Origin: Candidatus Poribacteria bacterium
GTDB lineage: Bacteria; Poribacteria; WGA-4E; WGA-3G
Direction: 5' to 3'
NCBI GenBank assembly: GCA_022826805.1
Contig: JAJDUH010000067.1
Location: 1 to 61,744, forward strand
DNA length: 61,744 nt
Shown piece after piece: positions 18,241 through 26,566 of this stretch. The notes below the pieces were generated by a model. The model was not told the DNA's origin, did not search any database, and was given only the letters and a program-made list of their open reading frames with translations. The translations under genes were made by a program, and so were the position numbers. How positions within the stretch are numbered: the stretch's first letter is position 1; each line of letters begins with the position of its first letter.

Positions 18241-19437
18241 TTACTTGACCTTGCCAACAACATAGTGCATGATATTCTCTATGAGTTTCTTGTTCATCGC
18301 CGTTGTATATTGGCTATCGTTGCGAAGGCTGGTAATGACATACAAACCTTTGCCGTATCGCCTTGCACCCACAACTAATTCCTTCTTATTCTCGGTGGTC
18401 GCAAAAATCTCATCGCGGCGATTCCAGTTTGTCCATGCATCATCAATAAAGATCTTGCCCGACTCAATGTGGTTGGGTATGGAGAAGAGGTCTTTGCCTT
18501 CTTCCGTAACGACGAACTGCTGGGTCGGTGGGCTTTCAACGCCCTTCAATTTTCCTTGTAGCCATCCGGTTTCGCACGGTTTTTCGTCACTGCTGTCTTG
18601 CCCTGCAACGACAACAATACCGCCGTTTTTCACGAACGTTTTAATTTTTTTCTCCGCTTCACCTGAAAGGAGGTAGTGCCCATAACTTGAAATTTCTTCG
18701 TATCCAATCCATAACACATCAGCGTTTTCTAATTGTGGGAGCGCATGCGCTTTGGTGAGTTCATGTACAACCGGACGTTTCCTGACCTCTTTCACGGATC
18801 GTAGGGCGTGATATTCATAAGTAGCCGTGTTGGTATAAACGGGGGTCTGGCTCCAAGTCGGATGTGTGCTGTTTCCTGTCAGGACTAAGACTTTCACTGC
18901 ATTTTTCGATGCACCAACCCACATTTTACCAGCCAACATGTCGCTAACAATCTTTTGGAACGCCTTGGTTTTGCCGTCAAACGTGCGTGACATCATTGGA
19001 TCAATGTGTGTGAAGGTCCACCAAGAACCACCGTATCCGCCGCGATATGCCCGCATCTGAAACCACGTATTGTCAACAAAGCACATACTATCAATGCCGT
19101 AATGGTCACGATAGAAAACAATGATGGGCATTTTGGGTTTCAGCAGGCTTGCAAGTTTTTCTGGTGAGGTACCAGGTTTGTAATGCCCAGTGGCGAAGTT
19201 CATTTTGATCTCTTTGAGATTACTTTTTCCTTTGACATCTTTTTTCACAGTAACAACGCCTCGCAAGCGTCCCTTGTCAACACTCTTTACTTCGCCGAAG
19301 ACGATGTTTGTACAGGCATCAACGACCTCACGGATTGTATATTCACGCTCAATAAAAGCAGTGGCAGATGGCGAGGAAAGCAGACTAATGAGACAAAACA
19401 CCAGAAGTGACGCAATGAGGCTGGATGTAAAGCGCAT
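18241..19437 (-). CDS. Secreted protein with GATase1-like C-terminal domain, unknown function
   Basis: This 398-residue protein has a clear Sec signal peptide (residues about 1-28, ending PSATA). The first half is beta-rich (VVDACTNIVFGEVKSVD) and the second half begins VKVLVLTGNSTHPTW, then has ADVLWIGYEEIS and KTFVKNGGIVVVAGQDSSD. This is the pattern of ThuA/DUF4159-like class I glutamine-amidotransferase folds that have lost catalysis. It is probably periplasmic. It is convergent with the SpoIIE gene. The exact family is not assigned. Confidence 0.65.
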   Translation of the reverse strand: MRFTSSLIASLLVFCLISLLSSPSATAFIEREYTIREVVDACTNIVFGEVKSVDKGRLRGVVTVKKDVKGKSNLKEIKMNFATGHYKPGTSPEKLASLLKPKMPIIVFYRDHYGIDSMCFVDNTWFQMRAYRGGYGGSWWTFTHIDPMMSRTFDGKTKAFQKIVSDMLAGKMWVGASKNAVKVLVLTGNSTHPTWSQTPVYTNTATYEYHALRSVKEVRKRPVVHELTKAHALPQLENADVLWIGYEEISSYGHYLLSGEAEKKIKTFVKNGGIVVVAGQDSSDEKPCETGWLQGKLKGVESPPTQQFVVTEEGKDLFSIPNHIESGKIFIDDAWTNWNRRDEIFATTENKKELVVGARRYGKGLYVITSLRNDSQYTTAMNKKLIENIMHYVVGKVK

Positions 19438-19576
19438 GGTGGAACCCCCTTAGTAGATGTTTTTACGCGACTAACGAAATCGCGATTTTTGCTATATATC
19501 TTGGATTCTCTGATTATCAGACATTGTATTACATCTCGTCGAATTTTCCAATAATTTTTTTAGTGACGCTACATCT

Positions 19577-21139
19577 ATGTCAGAACTGAAATCCTCGTCC
19601 CCCAGACGGTTTACACCGGCAAAAGCCTTTGATACCGCAACTTACATCGGATTCATAATCTTTGTTCTATCCCTACCCTTCGGTTATTCAACAGCGTTCC
19701 TTAACACAGGGATTTCGCTTGTCCTATTTGGATGGGTAGGACGCATGATTTCAGAGCGGAAAATCGGTTGGCAACGAACACCTCTCGACCTTCCTATCGC
19801 TCTGTTTTTAGGGTTAGCGTTGATAGCCTCACTCTTCGCGCCGCATCCTTCGACCAGTAGCCTCGGCTATTTTTGGAAATTGCTCCGGGCAATTCTGCTC
19901 TTCTACGCAGTTGTCCACAGCCGCTTGGGGACTCGGTGGCGACATGTAGTTATTGCTTTTATCGCCGCAGCGTGCATCTCTGCTGCGCTTGGACTCTGGT
20001 ATTACGCAAACGATACCCGCTTAGGCATCGATTTTATGGGTCGAATTGGGTTACAATTTCAGGAGGAATTTGCTGCAGGAGACGGATTTTCGGACGAATT
20101 ACGCACCGAATTGCGTACATGCCGTGTGCCACTCTCCGAAACGGCTTTCCACGTAACGGACAGAAAACCGCCAGCACAACTCAACGAATGGCGTATTGAC
20201 GATCCAGCGAGAGACAGACGCTACACAGTCCGCAAAGGTGAGACGCATCTCATGGTGTACATGATTGAGCAACGACTCACCGGAACATTCAAGATGCCGA
20301 ACGACCTCGGCGCATATCTTGCCCTCAGCCTTCCATTTGTCATGGGCTACTTTGCAGCTGGCTTTAGGAACAGTTTCCAGAGGCTACGATTCCGCCTGAT
20401 CTGCTCAACCTTAATACTGGGGACAATTTTAGTTTTGATGAGCGCGAATCTTGTGCTGACTTTGACGCGCGCTGCGTGGGTGAGCGTTGCCGTTGCAGCG
20501 ATATTCATCGGCTTTTATCTCGTCATCAGCATGCTATCTACAACTATTTCGTGGAAGCATTGTTTATTAGCACTATCTTTAGTGAGCGTTGTGTTCTGCG
20601 TACTATTTCTGAACATAAGCACCCGCCAAGCAATAATTGACACCGTTCCGCGGCATATTAAAGGACGCTTTCAGACGATGCTTACGCATCCTGAGGGGTT
20701 CATGAGCGAACGACCGCAGTGGTGGCGAACATCGCTCGAATTTATCGGGCAGCACCCGCTGACTGGCATCGGACCCGGCAGATTTCGCTACGAGTACCAA
20801 CTTAATGGACCTCCTGAGCAATATGATACACCTTATCACGCACATAACATCTACCTGCACATCGCCACTGAGCACGGCATTCCGTCACTTCTATTGTTCC
20901 TATGGATGGTCGCAATCATTTACAGATCGGTGTTTGCTATGCGGCAGACAGAGGATTTTTGGGGCATGGGAACGTTTATTGGCGCGAGTGGATTTCTAAT
21001 CTCGGCACTCATTTATGGGCTTGCAGATAACATCCTACATCAACGTACAGTGTTGCTTTTCTGGTTCATTATCGGTATAATTTTTTATGTACAACTCTCA
21101 AAGGATGAATTTGATGAAAAAACCTTGGAAACCGGTTGA
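19577..21139 (+). CDS. O-antigen ligase / Wzy_C family membrane protein
   Basis: This 520-residue polytopic membrane protein has about ten to twelve hydrophobic helices. It carries the Wzy_C-family features TLTRAAWVSVAVAAIF, a long periplasmic loop, GIGPGRFRYEY, and YHAHNIYLHIATEHGIPSLLLFL. Members join O-antigen or other glycans to lipid A core or extend them in the periplasm. The gene overlaps the next one by 26 bases, implying an operon. No glycosyltransferases are adjacent, so the glycan substrate is unknown. Confidence 0.82.
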   Translation: MSELKSSSPRRFTPAKAFDTATYIGFIIFVLSLPFGYSTAFLNTGISLVLFGWVGRMISERKIGWQRTPLDLPIALFLGLALIASLFAPHPSTSSLGYFWKLLRAILLFYAVVHSRLGTRWRHVVIAFIAAACISAALGLWYYANDTRLGIDFMGRIGLQFQEEFAAGDGFSDELRTELRTCRVPLSETAFHVTDRKPPAQLNEWRIDDPARDRRYTVRKGETHLMVYMIEQRLTGTFKMPNDLGAYLALSLPFVMGYFAAGFRNSFQRLRFRLICSTLILGTILVLMSANLVLTLTRAAWVSVAVAAIFIGFYLVISMLSTTISWKHCLLALSLVSVVFCVLFLNISTRQAIIDTVPRHIKGRFQTMLTHPEGFMSERPQWWRTSLEFIGQHPLTGIGPGRFRYEYQLNGPPEQYDTPYHAHNIYLHIATEHGIPSLLLFLWMVAIIYRSVFAMRQTEDFWGMGTFIGASGFLISALIYGLADNILHQRTVLLFWFIIGIIFYVQLSKDEFDEKTLETG

Positions 21140-22061
21140 CATGTCTGCTGTGACGACCTATCCACTTCAGAAGCGTATCAACAAAGTCTCTGTTCAAGAC
21201 TTCGCGAGGCTGCCAGAACCAGAGACAGATATTTCCACATTTTTAGCGAGCCTCCCGAACATCCTCAAGGGACCAGATTTCTTGGCACTCGTCGATGACA
21301 TTGTTGCAGCGCATCAGAACGGAAAACCGGTCATCGTGATGATGGGTGGACATGTTATCAAGTGTGGGTTGAGCCGACTTCTAATCGATTTGGTAAAGCG
21401 TGGTGTGATTACCGGGTTTGCCTTTAATGGTGCAAGTAGTATCCACGATTTCGAGATCGCTCTTATCGGGGAGACCTCGGAGGATGTCTCTGCGTATCTC
21501 CAAACTGGGCAATTCGGGATGTGGGAGGAGACCGGTGGATTGATGAACGCCGCAATTCAATGCGCTGCGAATACAGGGATCGGAATGGGTGAAGCACTCG
21601 GTAAGCAGCTGGTAGAGATGGACGCTCCCTATAACGCGTATAGCCTCCTTGCGAGTGGTGTCCAACACGATGTGCCGATCACGGTGCATGTCGCTATCGG
21701 TACAGATATTATTCACCAGCACCCTGATGCGAACGGTGCTGCTATCGGTGCAGCGAGTTTTACCGACTTTCGGCTGTTGACAGCATTGGTAAAGGAGCTG
21801 GAAGGCGGTGGGGTTGTGCTAAATTTGGGTTCAGCGGTGATTCTGCCGGAGGTTTTTCTCAAGGCACTAACAATCGCTCGAAATCTGGGGCAGACAGTGT
21901 CCCGCTTCACGGCTGCCAATTTCGACATGAATCAACAATATCGTCCTGTGGAGAATGTCGTCAGAAGACCGACGGAGATGGGAGGGAAAGGCTATACGTT
22001 CACGGGACACCATGAGCTGATGATCCCGCTTTTAGTGCAAGCAGTTAACTCGCGCTTGTGA
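21114..22061 (+). CDS. Conserved Rossmann-like protein, possibly distant to deoxyhypusine synthase
   Basis: This 315-residue cytoplasmic protein has glycine-rich stretches PVIVMMGGHVIKCGL, FAFNGASSIHDFEIAL and GGGVVLNLGSAVILPEVFLKAL. The GA..IHDFE pattern recalls deoxyhypusine-synthase-type folds, but the catalytic signature of that family is not evident and I do not assign the activity. The start is ATG 21114 with AAGGA at 21101-21105; it overlaps the O-antigen-ligase gene, so the two are translationally coupled. This suggests a role in envelope glycan synthesis, as inference only. Confidence 0.6.
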   Translation: MKKPWKPVDMSAVTTYPLQKRINKVSVQDFARLPEPETDISTFLASLPNILKGPDFLALVDDIVAAHQNGKPVIVMMGGHVIKCGLSRLLIDLVKRGVITGFAFNGASSIHDFEIALIGETSEDVSAYLQTGQFGMWEETGGLMNAAIQCAANTGIGMGEALGKQLVEMDAPYNAYSLLASGVQHDVPITVHVAIGTDIIHQHPDANGAAIGAASFTDFRLLTALVKELEGGGVVLNLGSAVILPEVFLKALTIARNLGQTVSRFTAANFDMNQQYRPVENVVRRPTEMGGKGYTFTGHHELMIPLLVQAVNSRL

Positions 22062-22378
22062 GGAATTTCCATTGGAACCGCGTCCGAAGAAAAAACGCGC
22101 TGTCAATGTGTCCTTCACAACCATGACACGGGCAGCAGGTTATTTTTCTCTCGGTGAACGCACGTGCCTTGCATCTTTGCGCTTTGACTTTCCTTTTAGT
22201 TCCGTCAAAGATGCTCGAGTAGCTCGCAATGCCGGTAAAGACGGAATGTGTAAATAAATCCTCAGAAGTTTGTTTCGTCTCGCACTACCCACATCCTTGC
22301 AGGCTTCAAAAATTTTTTGATACATTGAACCGTTCATTTTGAACTCCTCCCGCTTTTATGAGATAGGTCGAAAATTAT
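22062..22378. other. Intergenic region, no confident gene
   Basis: Short open frames occur on both strands (22072-22257 from a TTG; 22140-22337 on the minus strand) but neither has a recognisable product. About 22150-22250 contains a sequence with internal inverted segments. I treat it as a probable dispersed repeat. Confidence 0.35.
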
Positions 22379-22927
22379 TTACGCGTTTTGCATAACAAGA
22401 TCGCTGTAGGATACAGCAATCGGGTTGGTGGTTTCCAAGTGAAGTGTGGTTTTAACGTGTTGATGTTCTTCTTTTGCTTCGGTTTCGGTTTGTCCTTGAA
22501 ACATTGTCTCCAGTTCAATGAATTGTCCCAAATCGACAACCCTATCAAGATGGATACGCGTGTTATTGAACATCCAGACTTCTCGCTGTTTTCTTACAAT
22601 CGTTTTGATTCCCAATGCGGCGGTTAATAGGTTTTTGAAGGTTGATGGATTGGTAATCTCGCAGAGTTGATACTGACTGTAGCGCGAGACGTCCTGATTT
22701 GGACGTTCATAATAGATGAGCCACGCTTCAGTCATTTCGTCAATTTCACGCAGTTTAAGGCGTGGTTCACACGTTTCCGATATTGCGGGGTCCTTTCCCA
22801 CCGGTACATAGAAATACGTATCAGTTTGATATACAGTTTCGCGATGTGTCGCATTCAGATCCGCCAACCTCGTGTAAAAACCATCAAGTGATTGACACTG
22901 TGCCTTAAATTCTAAGTTTGTTGCCAT
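22379..22927 (-). CDS. CYTH-domain protein (class IV adenylate cyclase / thiamine triphosphatase-like)
   Basis: This 182-residue protein has a single CYTH triphosphate-tunnel fold. The N-terminal motif NLEFKA stands for the family ExExK, with Asn in place of the first Glu as in many CyaB-like relatives. Then come PRLKLREID (basic tunnel residues), WLIYYERPN, VRKQREVW, IHLDRVVDLGQFIELE and a late acidic strand. Such proteins hydrolyse or cyclise nucleoside or organic triphosphates with divalent metal. Neighbours give no substrate clue. ATG 22927 is adjacent to a 27-residue frame upstream. Confidence 0.78.
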   Translation of the reverse strand: MATNLEFKAQCQSLDGFYTRLADLNATHRETVYQTDTYFYVPVGKDPAISETCEPRLKLREIDEMTEAWLIYYERPNQDVSRYSQYQLCEITNPSTFKNLLTAALGIKTIVRKQREVWMFNNTRIHLDRVVDLGQFIELETMFQGQTETEAKEEHQHVKTTLHLETTNPIAVSYSDLVMQNA

Positions 22928-22945
22928 ATTTGTTCAGATCTGAAC

Positions 22946-23029
22946 TTAAATATCCGGTTCATAGTTATGGACACAAGAACGGTTGCAAACTTCACCATTT
23001 TTCAGCAATTCACAGACCGGATGCGGCAT
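22946..23029 (-). CDS. 27-residue Cys-motif frame, probably the broken tail of the receiver gene
   Basis: This minus-strand frame reads VCELLKNGEVCNRSC near its middle. That is a close copy of VCWLLAHGERCNRSC at the C terminus of the gene just upstream (C-x8-C-x3-C spacing in both). It starts 4 bases past the upstream stop in a different frame. GAAATG occurs twice around the junction, 10 bases apart; removing one 10-base unit would fuse the two frames into one protein with two tandem Cys motifs. It is either a frameshift (biological or assembly) or a tiny coupled gene. Confidence 0.5.
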   Translation of the reverse strand: MPHPVCELLKNGEVCNRSCVHNYEPDI

Positions 23030-23033
23030 TTCA

Positions 23034-23630
23034 TCACATTTCCCTAAAATCCGCATCAGACTCGAAGTCATCGATACATGAACGGTTGCAACGTTCCCCA
23101 TGCGCTAACAACCAACACACCTCATGCCGTAATCTAAGTGAACTCATTAGACAGGTGCGTAGCTGCTCTGGATCAAAATCGCGTCCCATTAAGAAACTGT
23201 AGCTGCCCTTGCGCATTGCCTTACGCGCGCTTTTATTATTAGGTACGATTGAGATAATCTTGACATGGGGCTGATACCGCTTAATATATTTAAAGAGCCG
23301 CGATCGACCACCATTTGTGCAATCCGCTATTACCATCCGATATTTTAATAACTTCAGCATACCGATAGCTTCCAAGGTCCGCTCTGGAAGATCGCACCCG
23401 TAGCCCTCGGAACGGAGAAGATCTCTCACCTTGTCGTGTAAATTGTCATCCCGTGAAACCAGCATCACATCGCCTTCCAATTCAGAGATGCTGAAGTCCT
23501 CTTGAAGATCAAGCGGAATAAGTGCCTCGTCTACCTGTCTATCAAGGCGTCTACGTGCTCTCCGCATCCGATCGTCTACGCGATCAAGTCTATCATCTAA
23601 ATCCGGGAGTGGACCAAGAAATTTCCGCAT
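23034..23630 (-). CDS. Degenerate response-regulator receiver protein with Cys-rich tail
   Basis: This 198-residue protein has an Arg/Asp-rich N-terminal helix (residues 10-35). A CheY-like domain follows (about 50-165): GDVMLVSRDDN gives the acidic pocket, MVIADCTNGG the candidate phospho-acceptor Asp, and IISIV the switch strand. The conserved Lys before the last loop is missing (FLMGRDFD), so classical phosphorylation is doubtful. The C terminus carries C-x8-C-x3-C (EVCWLLAHGERCNRSC), a possible metal site, repeated in the frame downstream. ATG 23630 is chosen; a longer frame extends to 23744 without domain support. Confidence 0.65.
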   Translation of the reverse strand: MRKFLGPLPDLDDRLDRVDDRMRRARRRLDRQVDEALIPLDLQEDFSISELEGDVMLVSRDDNLHDKVRDLLRSEGYGCDLPERTLEAIGMLKLLKYRMVIADCTNGGRSRLFKYIKRYQPHVKIISIVPNNKSARKAMRKGSYSFLMGRDFDPEQLRTCLMSSLRLRHEVCWLLAHGERCNRSCIDDFESDADFREM

Positions 23631-23957
23631 TTTATATCTTACAATTCCAACCGAAGTATTTCTATTATTAAATGCAAATCTACCGACCTTATTATATCGT
23701 ACACTATGACATATATCAAGTAATTTTGTTGATAAAAACAGCAATGTGCTATAAAATGTTAGCGGTACTCAGTTTTGGGTTGTTAGTTTTCGGTTTTTTG
23801 TCAGCAATCAGCACTCACTACAAGGAAGATTTCAACATGGAACGCCTTCGAGAAAACGCTGTCTGTTCAACCTCAAGGAAAACTGGCAACAAAATGGGGT
23901 GTGCTGAAAAGCATTAATTGAGCGTATCAACATTTGCAACGAAATAGGAGCGACGCT
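23631..23957. other. Intergenic region between divergent genes
   Basis: The region is AT-rich near 23640-23760. It contains a degenerate TTGTTAG/TTGTCAG repeat at about 23764-23815 and a short possible gene at 23837-23917. No clear promoter boxes were fixed. Confidence 0.35.
23837..23917 (+). CDS. Possible 26-residue small ORF
   Basis: ATG 23837 is preceded by AAGGAAG at a suitable distance. The frame encodes 26 residues with two Cys (MERLRENAVCSTSRKTGNKM, then GCAEKH) and ends 40 bases before the nicotinamidase-like gene. It could be a leader peptide or chance. I recognise no family. Confidence 0.25.
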   Translation: MERLRENAVCSTSRKTGNKMGCAEKH

Positions 23958-24992
23958 ATGCCTACACCACAACTTCCACTCCCCCCACATTTCGATGCAG
24001 ATCGGGTAGATCAGGTCTGGCGGATTCCTTATCAAGAGCACCAACGCCAAGCACAGGATTGGGCACCGGAACATGGAATCCGCCCGGCATCCGAGGATAC
24101 TTTTCGGACTTGTCTACTCCTTATCGATGTTCAAAATACGTTCTGCATCCCGGATTACGAACTTTTCGTCGGCGGTAGGTCTGGGAACGGCGCGGTAGAG
24201 GATAACATTCGCTTGTGTCAATTCATCTATCATAATCTACCCCATATCAGTAAAATCGCTTGCACCATGGATACACATACAGCGATGCAGATATTCCATG
24301 AAGTTTTCTGGATTAACGACGCAGGTGAGCACCCGACTCCCTTACAGACTCTGATTACACAAGCAGACATTGATGCAGGCAAATGGCGTGTCAATCCCGA
24401 CGTCACGGAGAGCGTGATGGGAGATCGAAGTCAGTACGAATGGCTCAAGGCATACGGCGAATATTACGTCAAAACGCTCACAGAAGATGGCAAATATCCA
24501 CTGGCGATATGGCCCTATCACGCGATGCTCGGTGGCATTGGACACGCCATTGTTTCCGCCGTTGATGAAGCTTGCTTTTTCCATACAATCGTCCGTAAAA
24601 CCCAGATACATTACGAAACCAAAGGACGGAATCCGTTGACCGAAAACTATTCGGTTTTGCGTTCGGAAGTCCTTAACGATGCCGATGGGAAAACGATTGC
24701 TAAAGAAAATAGTAAATTTCTCGAAACGCTGCTCGGATACGACCGAGTGATTATCGCTGGACAGGCAAAGAGCCACTGCGTCGCATGGACTGTCAGTGAT
24801 CTGCTTGAAAAAATTCAGAAAACCGACACTGAATTGGCAAAGAAAATCTATCTGGTGGATGACCTAACTTCACCGGTTGTTGTGCCGGGTGTGGTGGACT
24901 ATACCGAATCTGCTGACACTGCTTTCGCCATAGCTGCAGATGCCGGTATGCACATAGTGAAATCAACAGCACCGATTGAAGGTTGGGATTAG
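23958..24992 (+). CDS. Isochorismatase-superfamily hydrolase, nicotinamidase-like
   Basis: This 344-residue cysteine hydrolase has the core Asp in CLLLIDVQNTFC, the metal motif MDTHTAMQIFH typical of nicotinamidases, and the nucleophile Cys in GQAKSHCVAWTV. It is much longer than PncA (about 190-210), with an N-terminal extension of about 60 residues and insertions around residues 140-230, so the substrate may be larger than nicotinamide. ATG 23958 has TAGGAG upstream. It lies 18 bases before a nucleoside-type transporter, consistent with salvage of a nicotinamide-like or nucleoside-derived compound. Confidence 0.8.
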   Translation: MPTPQLPLPPHFDADRVDQVWRIPYQEHQRQAQDWAPEHGIRPASEDTFRTCLLLIDVQNTFCIPDYELFVGGRSGNGAVEDNIRLCQFIYHNLPHISKIACTMDTHTAMQIFHEVFWINDAGEHPTPLQTLITQADIDAGKWRVNPDVTESVMGDRSQYEWLKAYGEYYVKTLTEDGKYPLAIWPYHAMLGGIGHAIVSAVDEACFFHTIVRKTQIHYETKGRNPLTENYSVLRSEVLNDADGKTIAKENSKFLETLLGYDRVIIAGQAKSHCVAWTVSDLLEKIQKTDTELAKKIYLVDDLTSPVVVPGVVDYTESADTAFAIAADAGMHIVKSTAPIEGWD

Positions 24993-25010
24993 GCAACGGA
25001 GGAACCGACT

Positions 25011-26252
25011 ATGGAAAACAGACAAACAGATTTCGTAACTTATGTCCGGCTATCAGGCATGATGTTCTTACAATTCGCTATATGGGGCGCATGGGCAGTA
25101 CTCATCGCAGGACACATGCAAAACCTCGGTTTCACTGGTAAGCAGATTAGCTACGTCTTCGGCACCACCGCCATCGGCTCGATAATTTCCCCAATCATCG
25201 CAGGTTGGATTGCGGATCGATTAATGCCCGCACAGGTATTCGCAGCGATCTCGCATCTACTCGGCGGTGTTTGTCTACTTTTCGCGTGGAAACAGACAAG
25301 CTTCCCGATGATGTGGGGCGCGATTTTTCTGCATGCCATTCTCTATATGCCCACGATCGCGCTGACGAACGCTATCGCTTTCCATCACATGGGACAGTCA
25401 AATAAATTTGGGAACATCCGGGTCTTCGGAACGCTCGGTTGGATTGCAATTAATTGGGTGCTGAGTCTGTACCTTCGATTTTGGGAAGGACGGGAGGTAA
25501 CCCTTCCACACGTCGGCGACTGTCTCCTTTTCGGGGCTGTCCTCTCCTTTATTATGGGTGCGTATTGTCTGACACTCCCTAACACACCACCAAGCAAAGA
25601 GGCGAAGAACCCTTATGCGTTTCTTGAAGCCTTCTCTCTTGTCTCAAATCGTAACTTCGCCGTCCTGCTGATTATTTCCTTTGTCGTTGCGATCGAACTC
25701 CCTTTCTATTACAATTTAACCTACCTATTTCTGACCGAGGCAGAACACGGCGTTGGGCTTGCCGGGAGTAGTGCCAATTTCGCGATGAGCCTTGGGCAGG
25801 TTGCCGAGGTCGTCCTCATGCTCCTTCTGTTTCCGTGCTTGCGACGGTTTGGAATGCGGTTTACCATCTTTTTAGGCATCCTTGCGTGGCCGGTTCGGTA
25901 CGCTATTTTCGCCATAGGTCAACCTGTATGGTTGGTCATTGGAGCACAAACACTGCATGGGATCTGTTATTCGTTCTTTTTTGTTGGTGGGATGATTGCA
26001 GTAGAGCGATTGAGTCCACAAGATATTCGAGCGAGTTCTCAATCCTTACTCCTCTTTGTAACTAACGGCTTTGGTATGTTAGTCGGGCATATCGTCAGCG
26101 GACGTGTCCACGACTACTTCGCTTACGCCGAAGGTGGACACGCATGGGCAAAAATCTTCATGGTGCCTATCGTTGTAACAGTCGTTGCTGCGATCGCCTT
26201 CATTGCGTTATTCAACGAGCAGAAGTATCAGGCAGACGCCGAAATAACGTGA
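25011..26252 (+). CDS. MFS nucleoside:H+ symporter-family transporter
   Basis: This 413-residue permease has twelve predicted helices and the nucleoside-symporter (NupG/XapB) opening pattern MMFLQFAIWGAWAVLIAGHM, followed by GFTGKQISYVFGTTAIGSI and PIIAGWIADR. It imports nucleosides or related compounds at the inner membrane. It is in an operon with the nicotinamidase-like hydrolase (18-base gap), which suggests uptake followed by amide hydrolysis. Confidence 0.83.
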   Translation: MENRQTDFVTYVRLSGMMFLQFAIWGAWAVLIAGHMQNLGFTGKQISYVFGTTAIGSIISPIIAGWIADRLMPAQVFAAISHLLGGVCLLFAWKQTSFPMMWGAIFLHAILYMPTIALTNAIAFHHMGQSNKFGNIRVFGTLGWIAINWVLSLYLRFWEGREVTLPHVGDCLLFGAVLSFIMGAYCLTLPNTPPSKEAKNPYAFLEAFSLVSNRNFAVLLIISFVVAIELPFYYNLTYLFLTEAEHGVGLAGSSANFAMSLGQVAEVVLMLLLFPCLRRFGMRFTIFLGILAWPVRYAIFAIGQPVWLVIGAQTLHGICYSFFFVGGMIAVERLSPQDIRASSQSLLLFVTNGFGMLVGHIVSGRVHDYFAYAEGGHAWAKIFMVPIVVTVVAAIAFIALFNEQKYQADAEIT

Positions 26253-26288
26253 CGCAGCACTACACACCGCAGAATTGAGGAAGGAACT

Positions 26289-26540
26289 ATGCCAACTCAC
26301 AAAACACTCGTGTTTCAATCGACTGGCGACGATTTACCTTTTCCGAATTTGCGGAGTATTGCTCCCAATGTTCGTTATTTCCTGCACAATAATGCCAAAG
26401 GGGTCTTCATGCAGGCAAACGGCAATGGGTTGACGAGCGAATTCTCCGATCTACGGAACTATCTAATCTCGCACCTCATCTGGGATCCATACCTCGATTC
26501 GGACGCTCTCTTAAACGAAGAGGAACTGCGTGACCAATAA
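26289..26540 (+). pseudogene. 83-residue fragment resembling the C-terminal part of DUF4838 proteins
   Basis: The frame has a good start (GAGGAAGGAACT before ATG 26289). It contains APNVRYFLHNNAKGVFMQAN, then SDLRNYLISHLIWDPYLDSDALLNE, the pattern of the C-terminal part of large DUF4838 (glycosidase-like) proteins, which are normally hundreds of residues long. Nothing of the rest of that protein is present on either side. I read it as a truncated remnant that may still be expressed. The family link is from memory of the motif and is moderate. Confidence 0.45.
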
Positions 26541-26566
26541 TATGGCTTGCTCGGTGAAACTTCTTG

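Noticed and set aside
22072..22257. Plus-strand frame of 61 codons from TTG after the 21114-22061 gene
   Set aside because: No recognisable product, and the opposite strand is equally open. It is more likely a repeat than a gene.
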